28,451 nucleotides of DNA, from assembly GCA_964543475.1 (NCBI GenBank), contig CAZIYJ010000018.1:1-28451 (forward strand), in the 5' to 3' direction. Both the position numbers and the translations under genes were made by a program. Below are positions 1-6,854 of the stretch, piece by piece. The notes beneath the pieces are model-generated. The model made no database searches, had not been told where the DNA came from, and saw only the letters and a program-made list of their open reading frames with translations. This stretch comes from JAYSYM01 sp964543475 (GTDB taxonomy: Bacteria; Bdellovibrionota; Bdellovibrionia; Bdellovibrionales; JAMPXM01). Every line of letters starts with the position of its first letter. The first letter of the stretch is position 1.

Positions 1-51
1 AAGATGGCAGGGATGGATCATTCAAAGATGGCAGGGATGGATCATTCAAAG
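1..51 (+). repeat. 24-bp in-frame tandem repeat encoding MAGMDHSK
   Basis: Two complete identical 24-bp units (4-27 and 28-51) follow an AAG that looks like the end of an earlier unit cut by the window edge. Each encodes MAGMDHSK, giving Met and His copper ligands at a fixed spacing. The DNA copies are identical, which suggests recent expansion or slippage. Confidence 0.85.
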
Positions 52-1185
52 ATGGCCCCGGCGCCGGTTGCGAAACCTGATCCGCATGCAGGTCATTCTA
101 TGCAATCGAAACCCTCTGGCGCTATTGACTGGAGTACACAATCAGATGCGATGCTCAGACAAAATCAGGCGTCGCGAAATTTAAATCCGCAGGGTTCCGA
201 TCCCGTTGAAACCTTGACTGTCGATTCGATTACGGCGCTTCAGCCAACGACACTTCCAAAAGACGCCAAGGTTCACGATGTAAAGCTTACGCTCGGCGGT
301 GATATGGAGCGATACGTTTGGCACATCAATGGCAAAACGATTCAGCAAGACCAATTGCTGTTTATAAATAAAGGTGAAGTCGTTAGATTTACTTTTGATA
401 ATAAAACCATGATGCATCACCCGATGCACTTTCACGGACACTTCTTCCGAGTCATAAATGACAAAGGTGAGCGATCACCACTTAAACACACAGTCGATGT
501 ACCCCCTCACATGTCACGCACGATCGAATTCTTCTCGAATGAGCCTGGGCAGTGGATGCTCCACTGTCACAACCTTTATCACATGAAGACAGGCATGGCT
601 CGGATTGTGCGTTACAACGACTTTAAACTCACTCCTGAAATGGCTGTAAATACACCGAAAGATCCTCACCTCCGCGAACACTTTTACAAGTACTCTTCGC
701 TGGAGGCATCGAGCAATCACGCGCGAGGGAAGTTTCACCTAATGCGCACATGGGATGAGTTAGATCTTGAAATTGAATCAGCAGATATCGACGGAAAGAA
801 TTTTTCTTTCAAAAAACCTTGGGAAACAGAAGGTAGTCTTTTGTATCGCAGATGGTTTACCAACTTCTTCAACGTCCAAGGCGGAGCTGACTATTACGAT
901 GAAGAAATTTACGGGATCCTCGGTGTTGGTTACATTCTGCCAATGTTGTTTGAGTCGTCGGTTTTCGTTAACCACGAAGGTAAATTCCGTTTCGATTTAG
1001 AAAAGCGTTTTCAGTGGACTAAGAATGTTTTATCAGACGCTGAAGTTACTTGGCGTCCTGATTGGGGCGGCGAGCGCGACTTCGAGTACGAAGTGTCGCT
1101 CATGTATGGGCCAAGCTGGTATTGGGCAGCAGGCCTGATGCTGACTGAAAAAAGTGTGGGTGTCGGGGCTCAGGTGCAGTTCTAA
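1..1185 (+). CDS. Multicopper oxidase (C-terminal part) fused to an outer-membrane beta-barrel, 5' truncated
   Basis: The frame is open from base 1, so the gene starts left of the window; 394 codons are visible. Residues 1-50 (counted from the ATG at 4) are Met/His rich, with MDHSKM units and a HAGHSM segment, as in the copper-loading loops of CopA-type oxidases. Residues about 85-205 form the last cupredoxin domain: HHPMHFHGHFFRV near 138 and WMLHCHNLYHMKTGM near 184 supply type 1, 2 and 3 copper ligands (HCH, the later His, axial Met). After residue 229 the sequence alternates aromatic and polar residues and ends in VGVGAQVQF, as an outer-membrane barrel would; its ILGVGYILPMLFES segment resembles the C-terminal extension I recall in some Bacteroidota oxidases. 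Likely role: Cu(I) oxidation in the periplasm, tethered to the outer membrane. The oxidase call is firm; the barrel is inferred from pattern. The stop overlaps the next start (TAATG). Confidence 0.88.
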   Translation, partial: KMAGMDHSKMAGMDHSKMAPAPVAKPDPHAGHSMQSKPSGAIDWSTQSDAMLRQNQASRNLNPQGSDPVETLTVDSITALQPTTLPKDAKVHDVKLTLGGDMERYVWHINGKTIQQDQLLFINKGEVVRFTFDNKTMMHHPMHFHGHFFRVINDKGERSPLKHTVDVPPHMSRTIEFFSNEPGQWMLHCHNLYHMKTGMARIVRYNDFKLTPEMAVNTPKDPHLREHFYKYSSLEASSNHARGKFHLMRTWDELDLEIESADIDGKNFSFKKPWETEGSLLYRRWFTNFFNVQGGADYYDEEIYGILGVGYILPMLFESSVFVNHEGKFRFDLEKRFQWTKNVLSDAEVTWRPDWGGERDFEYEVSLMYGPSWYWAAGLMLTEKSVGVGAQVQF

Positions 1186-1727
1186 TGCGAACCGTAACTT
1201 TATTCGTCGCAACCGCTTTGCTGAGCGTTGCGGTTTATGCGCACAAAGATAAACCGCATAAGCCGGAGGCTAAAGTAGCAGTTCCAACTATTGAAAAAGA
1301 ATCGGCCGCTACAGTGCTCTCTGAAATCAATGCGAGTTACTTACAGTCAGTAAAGCCAATTTTCAAAGTTAGCTGCTTTAACTGCCACAGCTCACAAACT
1401 GAATATCCGTGGTATGCGAAATTGCCAGGCGCCAAGCAGCTGATTGAAAAAGACATTCGGGAGTCTAAAGAGCATCTCGACATCACAAATGACTTTCCAT
1501 TCGGCGGTCACGGTGATGGTCCTGCAGATGACCTTCAGGCAATTCGCGACGCTGTCGTAAATTCGGATATGCCGCCATTTCGTTATTGGATGATGCACCC
1601 CTCTAGTCGTTTAGGGGATGACGAAAAGAAAGCTGTGACAGATTGGATCGATCAAAGTTTAGAGAAGCTCAAGAATGCCTCGCTAACTTCTAAGCCAGCC
1701 GGTCACTCCAAGCACGTCGGTCACTAG
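1185..1727 (+). CDS. Periplasmic haem-binding-domain protein (CxxCH)
   Basis: This 180-residue protein begins with a signal peptide (residues 1-19, MRTVTLFVATALLSVAVYA) and carries one c-type haem motif, CFNCH, near residue 65. The flanks YPWYAKLPG and MPPFRYWMMHP match the Haem_bd domain family (PF14376 type), where the Met in MPP is the usual candidate for the distal axial ligand. The C-terminus is His rich (HSKHVGH). Its ATG overlaps the stop of the oxidase gene by one base, so the two are almost certainly translated together. A likely role is electron transfer with, or redox sensing for, the upstream copper oxidase; this is inferred from context only. Confidence 0.82.
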   Translation: MRTVTLFVATALLSVAVYAHKDKPHKPEAKVAVPTIEKESAATVLSEINASYLQSVKPIFKVSCFNCHSSQTEYPWYAKLPGAKQLIEKDIRESKEHLDITNDFPFGGHGDGPADDLQAIRDAVVNSDMPPFRYWMMHPSSRLGDDEKKAVTDWIDQSLEKLKNASLTSKPAGHSKHVGH

Positions 1728-1795
1728 CGATAATTCAATATTTCTCCACTCGAAGAAGGTCGCTCACTCGTACTACTATCTAAGCGGGAGGCCTC

Positions 1796-2320
1796 ATGGC
1801 GAAATTTTTTACGATTCTCTCTACCGGTTTTGTGCTTATGAGTTTAGCTGCTTGCGGGGATGATTCTCCCAATGCGAACCCAGTTGATAACCAGCCGCCA
1901 CCAACCGCGTCGTCCCTTAACTGGAATGAAGTTGAGCACGAGTATTATATCGATATGGTTAGCCCGCAAACCTGTGACATGCCTTTCAAAATTAAAGTTG
2001 GTCAAAATGGTTCATACGTTGCCGGTCCTTGTACCAGCGGAGGAGTCGATACTAAAACTGGGCATATTACAAACAATGAACTTAGCCAATTAAACGAGAT
2101 GATTGACGAAGTCGGCGCTTCAAATCTTTCAGAAAATAAATGTTCTCAAGGTGAAGCGTTTGTTGGCAGTTCAACGAGCCTCACGGTTGAAGGAACGAAG
2201 CGAACCGTTTATCGACATTTTCCAGATCAGCTATGCTATCGCGGGAACAAACAGGCATCAGAGGGCTTAAATGCTTTCGTTAATTCGCTCGGTGAAAAAT
2301 ACTATCCATCGCGACCATAA
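1796..2320 (+). CDS. Lipoprotein of unknown function
   Basis: A 174-residue protein with a lipoprotein signal peptide: hydrophobic stretch followed by lipobox LAAC, Cys at residue 20, then an Asp/Pro-rich linker to about residue 40. The start ATG has GGGAGG five bases upstream. The mature part contains four further Cys (CDM, CTSGG, NKCSQG, LCYRG), compatible with two disulfides, and no catalytic motif that I recognise. It sits 68 bases after the haem protein on the same strand and may be in the same transcript. Function unknown. Confidence 0.75.
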   Translation: MAKFFTILSTGFVLMSLAACGDDSPNANPVDNQPPPTASSLNWNEVEHEYYIDMVSPQTCDMPFKIKVGQNGSYVAGPCTSGGVDTKTGHITNNELSQLNEMIDEVGASNLSENKCSQGEAFVGSSTSLTVEGTKRTVYRHFPDQLCYRGNKQASEGLNAFVNSLGEKYYPSRP

Positions 2321-2326
2321 AAAATT

Positions 2327-2350
2327 AAAGGCCGATCTTTCACGGCCTTT
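2327..2350 (-). terminator. Rho-independent terminator (8-bp stem) between convergent genes
   Basis: AAAGGCCG at 2327-2334 pairs perfectly with CGGCCTTT at 2343-2350 around an 8-base loop. The A-rich run on the plus strand before the stem (2318-2326) gives a U-tract on the minus-strand transcript, so it mainly ends the gene at 2361-2642. It may also serve the plus-strand lipoprotein gene, which ends seven bases before it. Confidence 0.75.
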
Positions 2351-2360
2351 AACAGTCAAA

Positions 2361-2642
2361 TTAGTAGTTAGTTCCTCTGTTGTACGAAACGCGACGGCAT
2401 CGATGCGGTTTACATCGGTGGCCTTCGGCTGATTCACAGGTATAAAGAGCCGACTCTTGAGCGTCGTACCTGTTGTTAGAAATTTCCCCCGTATAGACTC
2501 TCCAGTCGCTGCGGACTGAGTGAGCTTGGCATTGCCAGTAGCGATCGTTCATCGGCGCAACATCAGAAGCGATGTCATTTGCAAACGAAAAACTGCCAAC
2601 AAAAAGTGCAGACGCAAGAATCAGAGAGCGAACTAGTATCAT
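2361..2642 (-). CDS. Small secreted Cys-rich protein, unknown function
   Basis: About 93 residues from the ATG at 2642, which has AAAGGGGG a few bases upstream; a longer reading from a TTG at 2663 would start inside that ribosome site and is less likely. MILVRSLILASALFVGSFSFA is a clear signal peptide. The mature protein has four Cys (WQCQ, YTCES, HRCKP, HRCRR), basic C-terminal residues and an aromatic core. The pattern resembles DUF4189-like small secreted proteins, but the match is loose. It stands alone on the minus strand. Confidence 0.7.
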   Translation of the reverse strand: MILVRSLILASALFVGSFSFANDIASDVAPMNDRYWQCQAHSVRSDWRVYTGEISNNRYDAQESALYTCESAEGHRCKPHRCRRVSYNRGTNY

Positions 2643-2868
2643 GATGACCCCCTTTAGGTTCAAAAAGTTTGTACTAGCTGATTAGTGCAATCGGCTCGCC
2701 ATCCTAATTAAACGGCGCGCGGTGGGATTTGTAACCACATCTCCCTCTCTAAAGTTTTCTCGCATTTAGTTTCGAACACCTTTGGTCAGTAGCATTGCTC
2801 GCTCATCGAACGCTCCTTACCATTTCATCAATCCAGACGATCTGGAAAACTGTTTACGGAGGATCTTT

Positions 2869-3432
2869 ATGAGTTTGCTTTCGGTTGTTCGCTCGACTCT
2901 ATTTAGTTTGTTTTTACTAAGCGCACTCAGTGCTTCAGCTATTACGCCAGTTACCGGCGGCGGTGAAGGAGAAATGAGCGGCGAAGTTAACAAAATGAGA
3001 CCTTACGATGTTCGCTTCATCGATGAACTTAGTCGGCACCACAAAGATGGAATCATGATGTCTGAAATGGCTGTCGAAAAAGCCTTTCATCCCGAGCTAA
3101 AACAGATGGCTAAGGAGATGGTGGCAGCGCAAATGGCCGAACTCGAGATGCTGCAGGGGTGGAGAGCAAAGTGGTATCCAAATGTAAAAGCCTGGGAATA
3201 CAAAGGTATGGAAATGGATATGTCTCGTCTTGAATCTACTTCCGGAAACGAATTCGATCTCGCTTTCTTGGACTCAATGATCATGCATCATCCAGGTGCA
3301 ATTTTTCTTGGCGCAGAAGCAAGTCGGCGGGGAACGCATCGGGAGTTGCGAAAACTCGGAGCGAAAATTGCTCGCGATCAGATTCGTGAAGTGAATATGA
3401 TGCGCGACTGGCGCGACATGTGGAGCAAGTAA
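2869..3432 (+). CDS. Secreted DUF305-family protein
   Basis: 187 residues from the ATG at 2869, chosen because GGAGG lies five bases upstream and a signal peptide (MSLLSVVRSTLFSLFLLSALSASA) follows directly; upstream in-frame codons lack both. It contains two DUF305 half-domains: FIDELSRHHKDGIMMSEMAV near residue 45 and FLDSMIMHHPGAIFLGAEAS near 132. Each has the HH-x-G/A-I core of this four-helix, ferritin-like family, often found beside copper-resistance genes. Met-rich segments (MEMDM) fit metal binding. It is one of five DUF305 proteins in the window and the most divergent of them. Biochemical role unproven. Confidence 0.85.
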   Translation: MSLLSVVRSTLFSLFLLSALSASAITPVTGGGEGEMSGEVNKMRPYDVRFIDELSRHHKDGIMMSEMAVEKAFHPELKQMAKEMVAAQMAELEMLQGWRAKWYPNVKAWEYKGMEMDMSRLESTSGNEFDLAFLDSMIMHHPGAIFLGAEASRRGTHRELRKLGAKIARDQIREVNMMRDWRDMWSK

Positions 3433-3522
3433 GCCGCTTGTAGTTAGGTATTGTAGGCTCAACCAGAGGAAGGTCGGGCCGCAAGACTTTTGAAAGTCAG
3501 TTGAGCGACTTAAAATTTACTC

Positions 3523-4359
3523 ATGCAAATACACATGAAAAAATTTAAGTCGGTTTCTTTTCTTGCGTCGAGTCTTCTCCTGACAGCTTGTTTATCGGAT
3601 ACACCGAAGGCTGAAAACGCGTCGGCGCCGCCAGTATCCAACAAGGATGGAACGCCTTCAAAACCTTCGCCTACACCTTCATCGAACCAGCCCCCAGTAG
3701 CGAGCTTTGATTTAAAAGCACAAGTTGAAGGTTACAAACAGCGCTACGGTTTACGAGACCCATACACGAAGCTCGTCGATAATCAAGGTGACGGCTTCAC
3801 TGAACTTTATGGCACGAGAAACGTAAGAGTAGTTCTTCACGGCGTTTACTATCGTGGCGGCGCTAACAATAAATACAACAAGTACTCAGTGCGGAGTAAT
3901 TCAAACCCCTTGCAGACCATGGGATTAACCAACATGTGCCAGCAGGGCTTCAGCGACTCGATTTATCTGTATAGCGAAAACTATGCGTCTGCCCCTACGT
4001 CTGTCAGTTGTCGAAATCAGGAAAACCAAGACGCAACACTGGCGTATAAACAGATCACGGGTCTGACCCGTGGCAATGAAGAAAAGCATCTTACTTTAGT
4101 GCACCAGCACATCAAAGGTGCGCGCAAGGGGCCAATGTATGCTCATTGCTGGAATGGATGGCATGCATCTGGATATGTTGCTGCGATTACTCTCAAACAA
4201 TTTTGTGGATGGAATGCGTCTGAAGCTGATGCTTACTGGGTGAAGAACACAGATGGAAATTCTGTGGGCTATGATTCAATTAGAAAACGTGTCAGAGACT
4301 TTGTCCCGCTTAAAAATCTTCCGATCACTAAAGATGAACGTGATTTAATTTGTCCGTAA
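3523..4359 (+). CDS. Lipoprotein with dual-specificity-phosphatase-like domain, catalytic Arg missing
   Basis: The protein has 278 residues, or 274 if translation starts at the ATG at 3535; neither start has a strong ribosome site. The signal ends in lipobox LTAC, followed by a Pro/Ser/Thr-rich linker to about residue 65. The segment YAHCWNGWHASGYVAA near residue 206 matches the HCxxGxxxSG phosphatase P-loop in spacing, but the Arg expected at the sixth position after Cys is Ala. Upstream, RNVRVVLHGVYYRGGANN resembles the start of DSP/phytase-like folds. Either it is a pseudo-phosphatase binding domain or a redox Cys protein. Function unknown; the fold call is moderate. Confidence 0.6.
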   Translation: MQIHMKKFKSVSFLASSLLLTACLSDTPKAENASAPPVSNKDGTPSKPSPTPSSNQPPVASFDLKAQVEGYKQRYGLRDPYTKLVDNQGDGFTELYGTRNVRVVLHGVYYRGGANNKYNKYSVRSNSNPLQTMGLTNMCQQGFSDSIYLYSENYASAPTSVSCRNQENQDATLAYKQITGLTRGNEEKHLTLVHQHIKGARKGPMYAHCWNGWHASGYVAAITLKQFCGWNASEADAYWVKNTDGNSVGYDSIRKRVRDFVPLKNLPITKDERDLICP

Positions 4360-4368
4360 AATATTAAC

Positions 4369-4406
4369 AGCTTCTTCTGAGCCAAGGTTGGTGCACAGAA
4401 GAAGCT
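4369..4406 (+). terminator. Strong hairpin after the phosphatase-like lipoprotein gene
   Basis: AGCTTCTTCTG (4369-4379) pairs perfectly with CAGAAGAAGCT (4396-4406), an 11-bp stem with a 16-base loop. A second perfect stem, CCACCGC (4408-4414) with GCGGTGG (4428-4434), follows directly. Neither has a clear U-tract, so these are transcript-end or processing structures between two converging genes rather than textbook terminators. Confidence 0.55.
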
Positions 4407-4467
4407 ACCACCGCAATTACGCGGCGTGCGGTGGAGAGGGGCACTGATTTTCAAAGAGTAAAGAGAC

Positions 4468-5712
4468 TCATTTTACTATGAACTGACCTTTATTTTGCGT
4501 GCCGCCGTGAACTCCACACTCGAATGGGTAGGTCCCCGGAGACTTCACTTCGATAACTTTAGATGCGCCATTAGAGTCGCTGGCCATTAAATTTATATCA
4601 AGCGAAGCTGCAGTCAGCATATACATGTTGTTGGCTGCAGTCTTCATTGTAACTCGTACTCGTTTGTTTAACGGAAGCTCAACTGAAAGTGGCGAGCAAC
4701 TGCCATTAGCAAGTCCCTCGATTACTACTTCCTCGCTAACGGCAGCTAATTTATCTCTAGTATTTGAATCCAAATATAAACCTAGATCATAAGCGGTCTT
4801 GCCATTAGCATCGACGAGCGAAAGATCTGGATCAGCTTCAAGCAACGCTTCAACTGACCAACGCAAACCGCTCTTCGCAGCTAACATAATCGGCGAAAGC
4901 CCCTGATTGTCTTGCGCATTCACATCAGCATCGACTGCGATTAGAAGTTTCAAAACGTTGTAGTCGCCGTTATTAAAAAAGCTAACAGCGCGATGTAATG
5001 CAGTCTGGCCACTTACCTTGTCAGCTGTGTCGTAATAGGCACCAAGATCGAGCAAGCGATTTGCAATGTAAGTTTGTCTGTTGAAAACATCTGAATCATA
5101 AGGCGCAGTGCTTTTTCTGCAAACGCCCCCAGCAATTTCGATCGACGAAATCAGAGAACTGCAGCCGTTTTTATCTTGGTGATTTATGTCGGCGCCACAA
5201 GAAAGTGCCTGTTCTGCTAGTAGGGCATTGGATTGTCTTGAGGCAGTCAAAAGCAATTCGTTCGCCTGAGATTTTCCTTTACAAGGATTAGAGTACGAAA
5301 GAGGACTGCTGATTCTGCAATTAAGTTTATATTCAACAGTAGAATACTTTGGGGCCTCGCCAGTCGGCACGACTTCATAATTGTTCAGAATTAAATTAAC
5401 ATCGCTGTAAGCAGTTTTATTTTTTGAATAGCCAGGAATCGCAAGTTTTAAGGGAACATAGCCAGCCGGAGTGATGTCTGCAAAAAAGTCCAGCTCGCCG
5501 TTCAGATTAATTTGTCTAGTGCGGCTAAAGAGACTAGGGAGAGACGGTCTTTGCAGAATGACCTCGTGAGTTGTTCCTGTTGAGCCGCTGAGTGTATTGA
5601 TAATTATTTCTGCATCGTTAGCGACACTGGTGCAGCGCCCAACTTCAGTCGCGAAAGCGTCCGTTTGAAAAGTAATTAAAGCTGCAATTGAGAAAATAAT
5701 TCTAATAATCAT
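4468..5712 (-). CDS. Secreted ankyrin-repeat protein with C-terminal cupredoxin-like domain
   Basis: About 414 residues, read from the ATG at 5712 (GAGG four bases upstream; a GTG one codon earlier is too close to it). Signal peptide at residues 1-22. An N-terminal region of about 125 residues is unrecognised. Ankyrin repeats follow at about 145-320: NELLLTASRQ, GADINHQDKNG, GQTALHRAV, DADVNAQDNQGLSPIMLAA, LVDANGKTAYDL. The last 75 residues end in YPFECGVHGGTQNKGQFIVK, which resembles the Cys-His ligand loop of EfeO/COX2-type cupredoxins, though the usual Met appears to be absent. The separate protein at 10177 shares this domain. Divergent from csoR, with the CsoR operator in the shared promoter, so probably copper-regulated. 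Confidence 0.75.
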   Translation of the reverse strand: MIIRIIFSIAALITFQTDAFATEVGRCTSVANDAEIIINTLSGSTGTTHEVILQRPSLPSLFSRTRQINLNGELDFFADITPAGYVPLKLAIPGYSKNKTAYSDVNLILNNYEVVPTGEAPKYSTVEYKLNCRISSPLSYSNPCKGKSQANELLLTASRQSNALLAEQALSCGADINHQDKNGCSSLISSIEIAGGVCRKSTAPYDSDVFNRQTYIANRLLDLGAYYDTADKVSGQTALHRAVSFFNNGDYNVLKLLIAVDADVNAQDNQGLSPIMLAAKSGLRWSVEALLEADPDLSLVDANGKTAYDLGLYLDSNTRDKLAAVSEEVVIEGLANGSCSPLSVELPLNKRVRVTMKTAANNMYMLTAASLDINLMASDSNGASKVIEVKSPGTYPFECGVHGGTQNKGQFIVK

Positions 5713-5758
5713 CACGCCTCGCTTTTTAGCTCTAATGACTTAAAGCTTTCGATTGAAC

Positions 5759-5777
5759 TATACTCCCCCATAGTATA
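5759..5777. promoter_or_regulatory. Candidate CsoR operator in the divergent promoter
   Basis: TATACTCCCCCATAGTATA: arms TATACT (5759-5764) and AGTATA (5772-5777) are a perfect inverted repeat around a C-rich core, the layout known for CsoR operators. It lies 36 bases before the csoR ATG. On the minus strand TTGACA directly precedes it and TATAGT overlaps its far arm, so binding would block transcription of the ankyrin-cupredoxin gene as well as csoR. No second copy was found in the window by eye. Confidence 0.75.
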
Positions 5778-5813
5778 TGTCAAAGCCTAATTTTCGAACT
5801 GCCCGGAGTGAAA

Positions 5814-6134
5814 ATGGCCCAAGCAAATCTAAGTAAAATTTCTAAATTGATTCCATCTGCAAAAATAAACCACGATCACTCGTCACAAAAAAAGCGAATG
5901 GCACGTATCAAGGGTCAGTTCGAAGGAATCGAGCGGATGATCGATGACGGTCGTTATTGCCCAGAGATTATTCAGCAGATCAAAGCAGTTCGCTCAGCAC
6001 TTAAAGGTCTCGAGCTTGGAATTTTAGAAACTCACCTGCAAGGTTGTGTGAGAAAAGCTTTCGATTCTAAAAATATTAAAGAGTCGAATGAAAAGATTGA
6101 AGAGCTACTCGGCTTAATGCGAGCACAGACTTAA
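5814..6134 (+). CDS. csoR: Copper-sensing transcriptional repressor, CsoR family
   Basis: 106 residues from the ATG at 5814, six bases after GGAG; a GTG at 5808 abuts the ribosome site and is less likely. The all-helical core begins at KKRMARIKGQFEGIERMIDDGRYC. Cys49, His74 and Cys78 reproduce the C-x24-H-x3-C spacing of Mycobacterium tuberculosis CsoR (Cys36, His61, Cys65), which bind Cu(I); RcnR and FrmR have different ligand sets. The N-terminal tail is longer than in the shortest members. It should release its operator (5759-5777) when Cu(I) binds, so it is probably autoregulated. Confidence 0.9.
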   Translation: MAQANLSKISKLIPSAKINHDHSSQKKRMARIKGQFEGIERMIDDGRYCPEIIQQIKAVRSALKGLELGILETHLQGCVRKAFDSKNIKESNEKIEELLGLMRAQT

Positions 6135-6162
6135 AGGGACATAATGGCCAGTAGCATTTTGG

Positions 6163-6179
6163 CCGGCACAATTGGTGCA
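6163..6179 (+). promoter_or_regulatory. Candidate sigma-54 (-24/-12) promoter
   Basis: CCGGCACAATTGGTGCA has GG (6165-6166), exactly ten bases, then GC (6177-6178), the invariant geometry of sigma-54 promoters, with CGGCAC against consensus TGGCAC. A near copy is at 10125-10141. It would start transcription about 50 bases before the secreted protein gene at 6242. Confidence 0.5.
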
Positions 6180-6241
6180 CTTAAAGAATTAGAGCGATTG
6201 AAGTAGTTAATTAAACGGGGAAACCCAGGAATGGAGAACTT

Positions 6242-6823
6242 ATGAAAAAACTATTAGCGTCTGGAGCAGCGATCATAGCGGTGGCCTTGAGCGCAAGCGC
6301 TCAGGCGGCAGTTCCCAATTTAACTGCGGCTGAGCTTTCATCGCATAAAGTTGGCAAGCTAATCGTTCTCAAAAAGATCGACTCAGCATTTCAAGCAAAA
6401 TTACGTGGCATTGAAGTCGTAAACTTGCAAGGTGGCGGAGCAGGGAAGCCGACTTTTAAAGTGATCATCTCGCAAGAAGTTGATTCAGGGAAAGTAGCAA
6501 ATAAAGTTGAATTAACTCTCGATGACAAAGGAAAGGCTCTTGGTATTCCTTCTGTAGTAAATGGAGTTGCGGCGTCGAAAGCAACCGTATGGTCGGAAAA
6601 AGATCCGATGGCACTAACTGAGTTGGCGCTTCACCACGTTGAGCATCTGGCAGGAACCGGCGACAAGAAAATTGCGCAGTTTATTCAGCCGTTAAAAGCT
6701 GTGCGAATTACTCAGGTCGGGCAGAACGCAGAATTAGAAATTTTGGCGAACGGAATCAAAGGCCGCTTAGTTATGCTTCTTGATGGCCAAGGTAAGTTAA
6801 TTCAAGCCCAAGTAGTTGAATAG
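6242..6823 (+). CDS. Secreted protein of unknown function
   Basis: 193 residues with a signal peptide (cleavage after SASAQA, residue 22). The mature part alternates beta-type segments and carries LALHHVEHLAG near residue 128, whose His residues could bind metal. I do not recognise a family. The gene has its own candidate sigma-54 promoter about 65 bases upstream, and its end is 31 bases before the likely start of the two-CxxCH lipoprotein, so the two probably share a transcript. There are no Cys in the mature protein, which argues against a redox role. Confidence 0.75.
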   Translation: MKKLLASGAAIIAVALSASAQAAVPNLTAAELSSHKVGKLIVLKKIDSAFQAKLRGIEVVNLQGGGAGKPTFKVIISQEVDSGKVANKVELTLDDKGKALGIPSVVNGVAASKATVWSEKDPMALTELALHHVEHLAGTGDKKIAQFIQPLKAVRITQVGQNAELEILANGIKGRLVMLLDGQGKLIQAQVVE

Positions 6824-6854
6824 AACTTTGGAAGAAGAAGGGGAGAGACTCGCC

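Noticed and set aside
2783..2799. GG-N11-GC in TTTGGTCAGTAGCATTGCT as a sigma-54 promoter
   Set aside because: Spacing is 11 rather than 10 between GG and GC, which usually destroys sigma-54 recognition.
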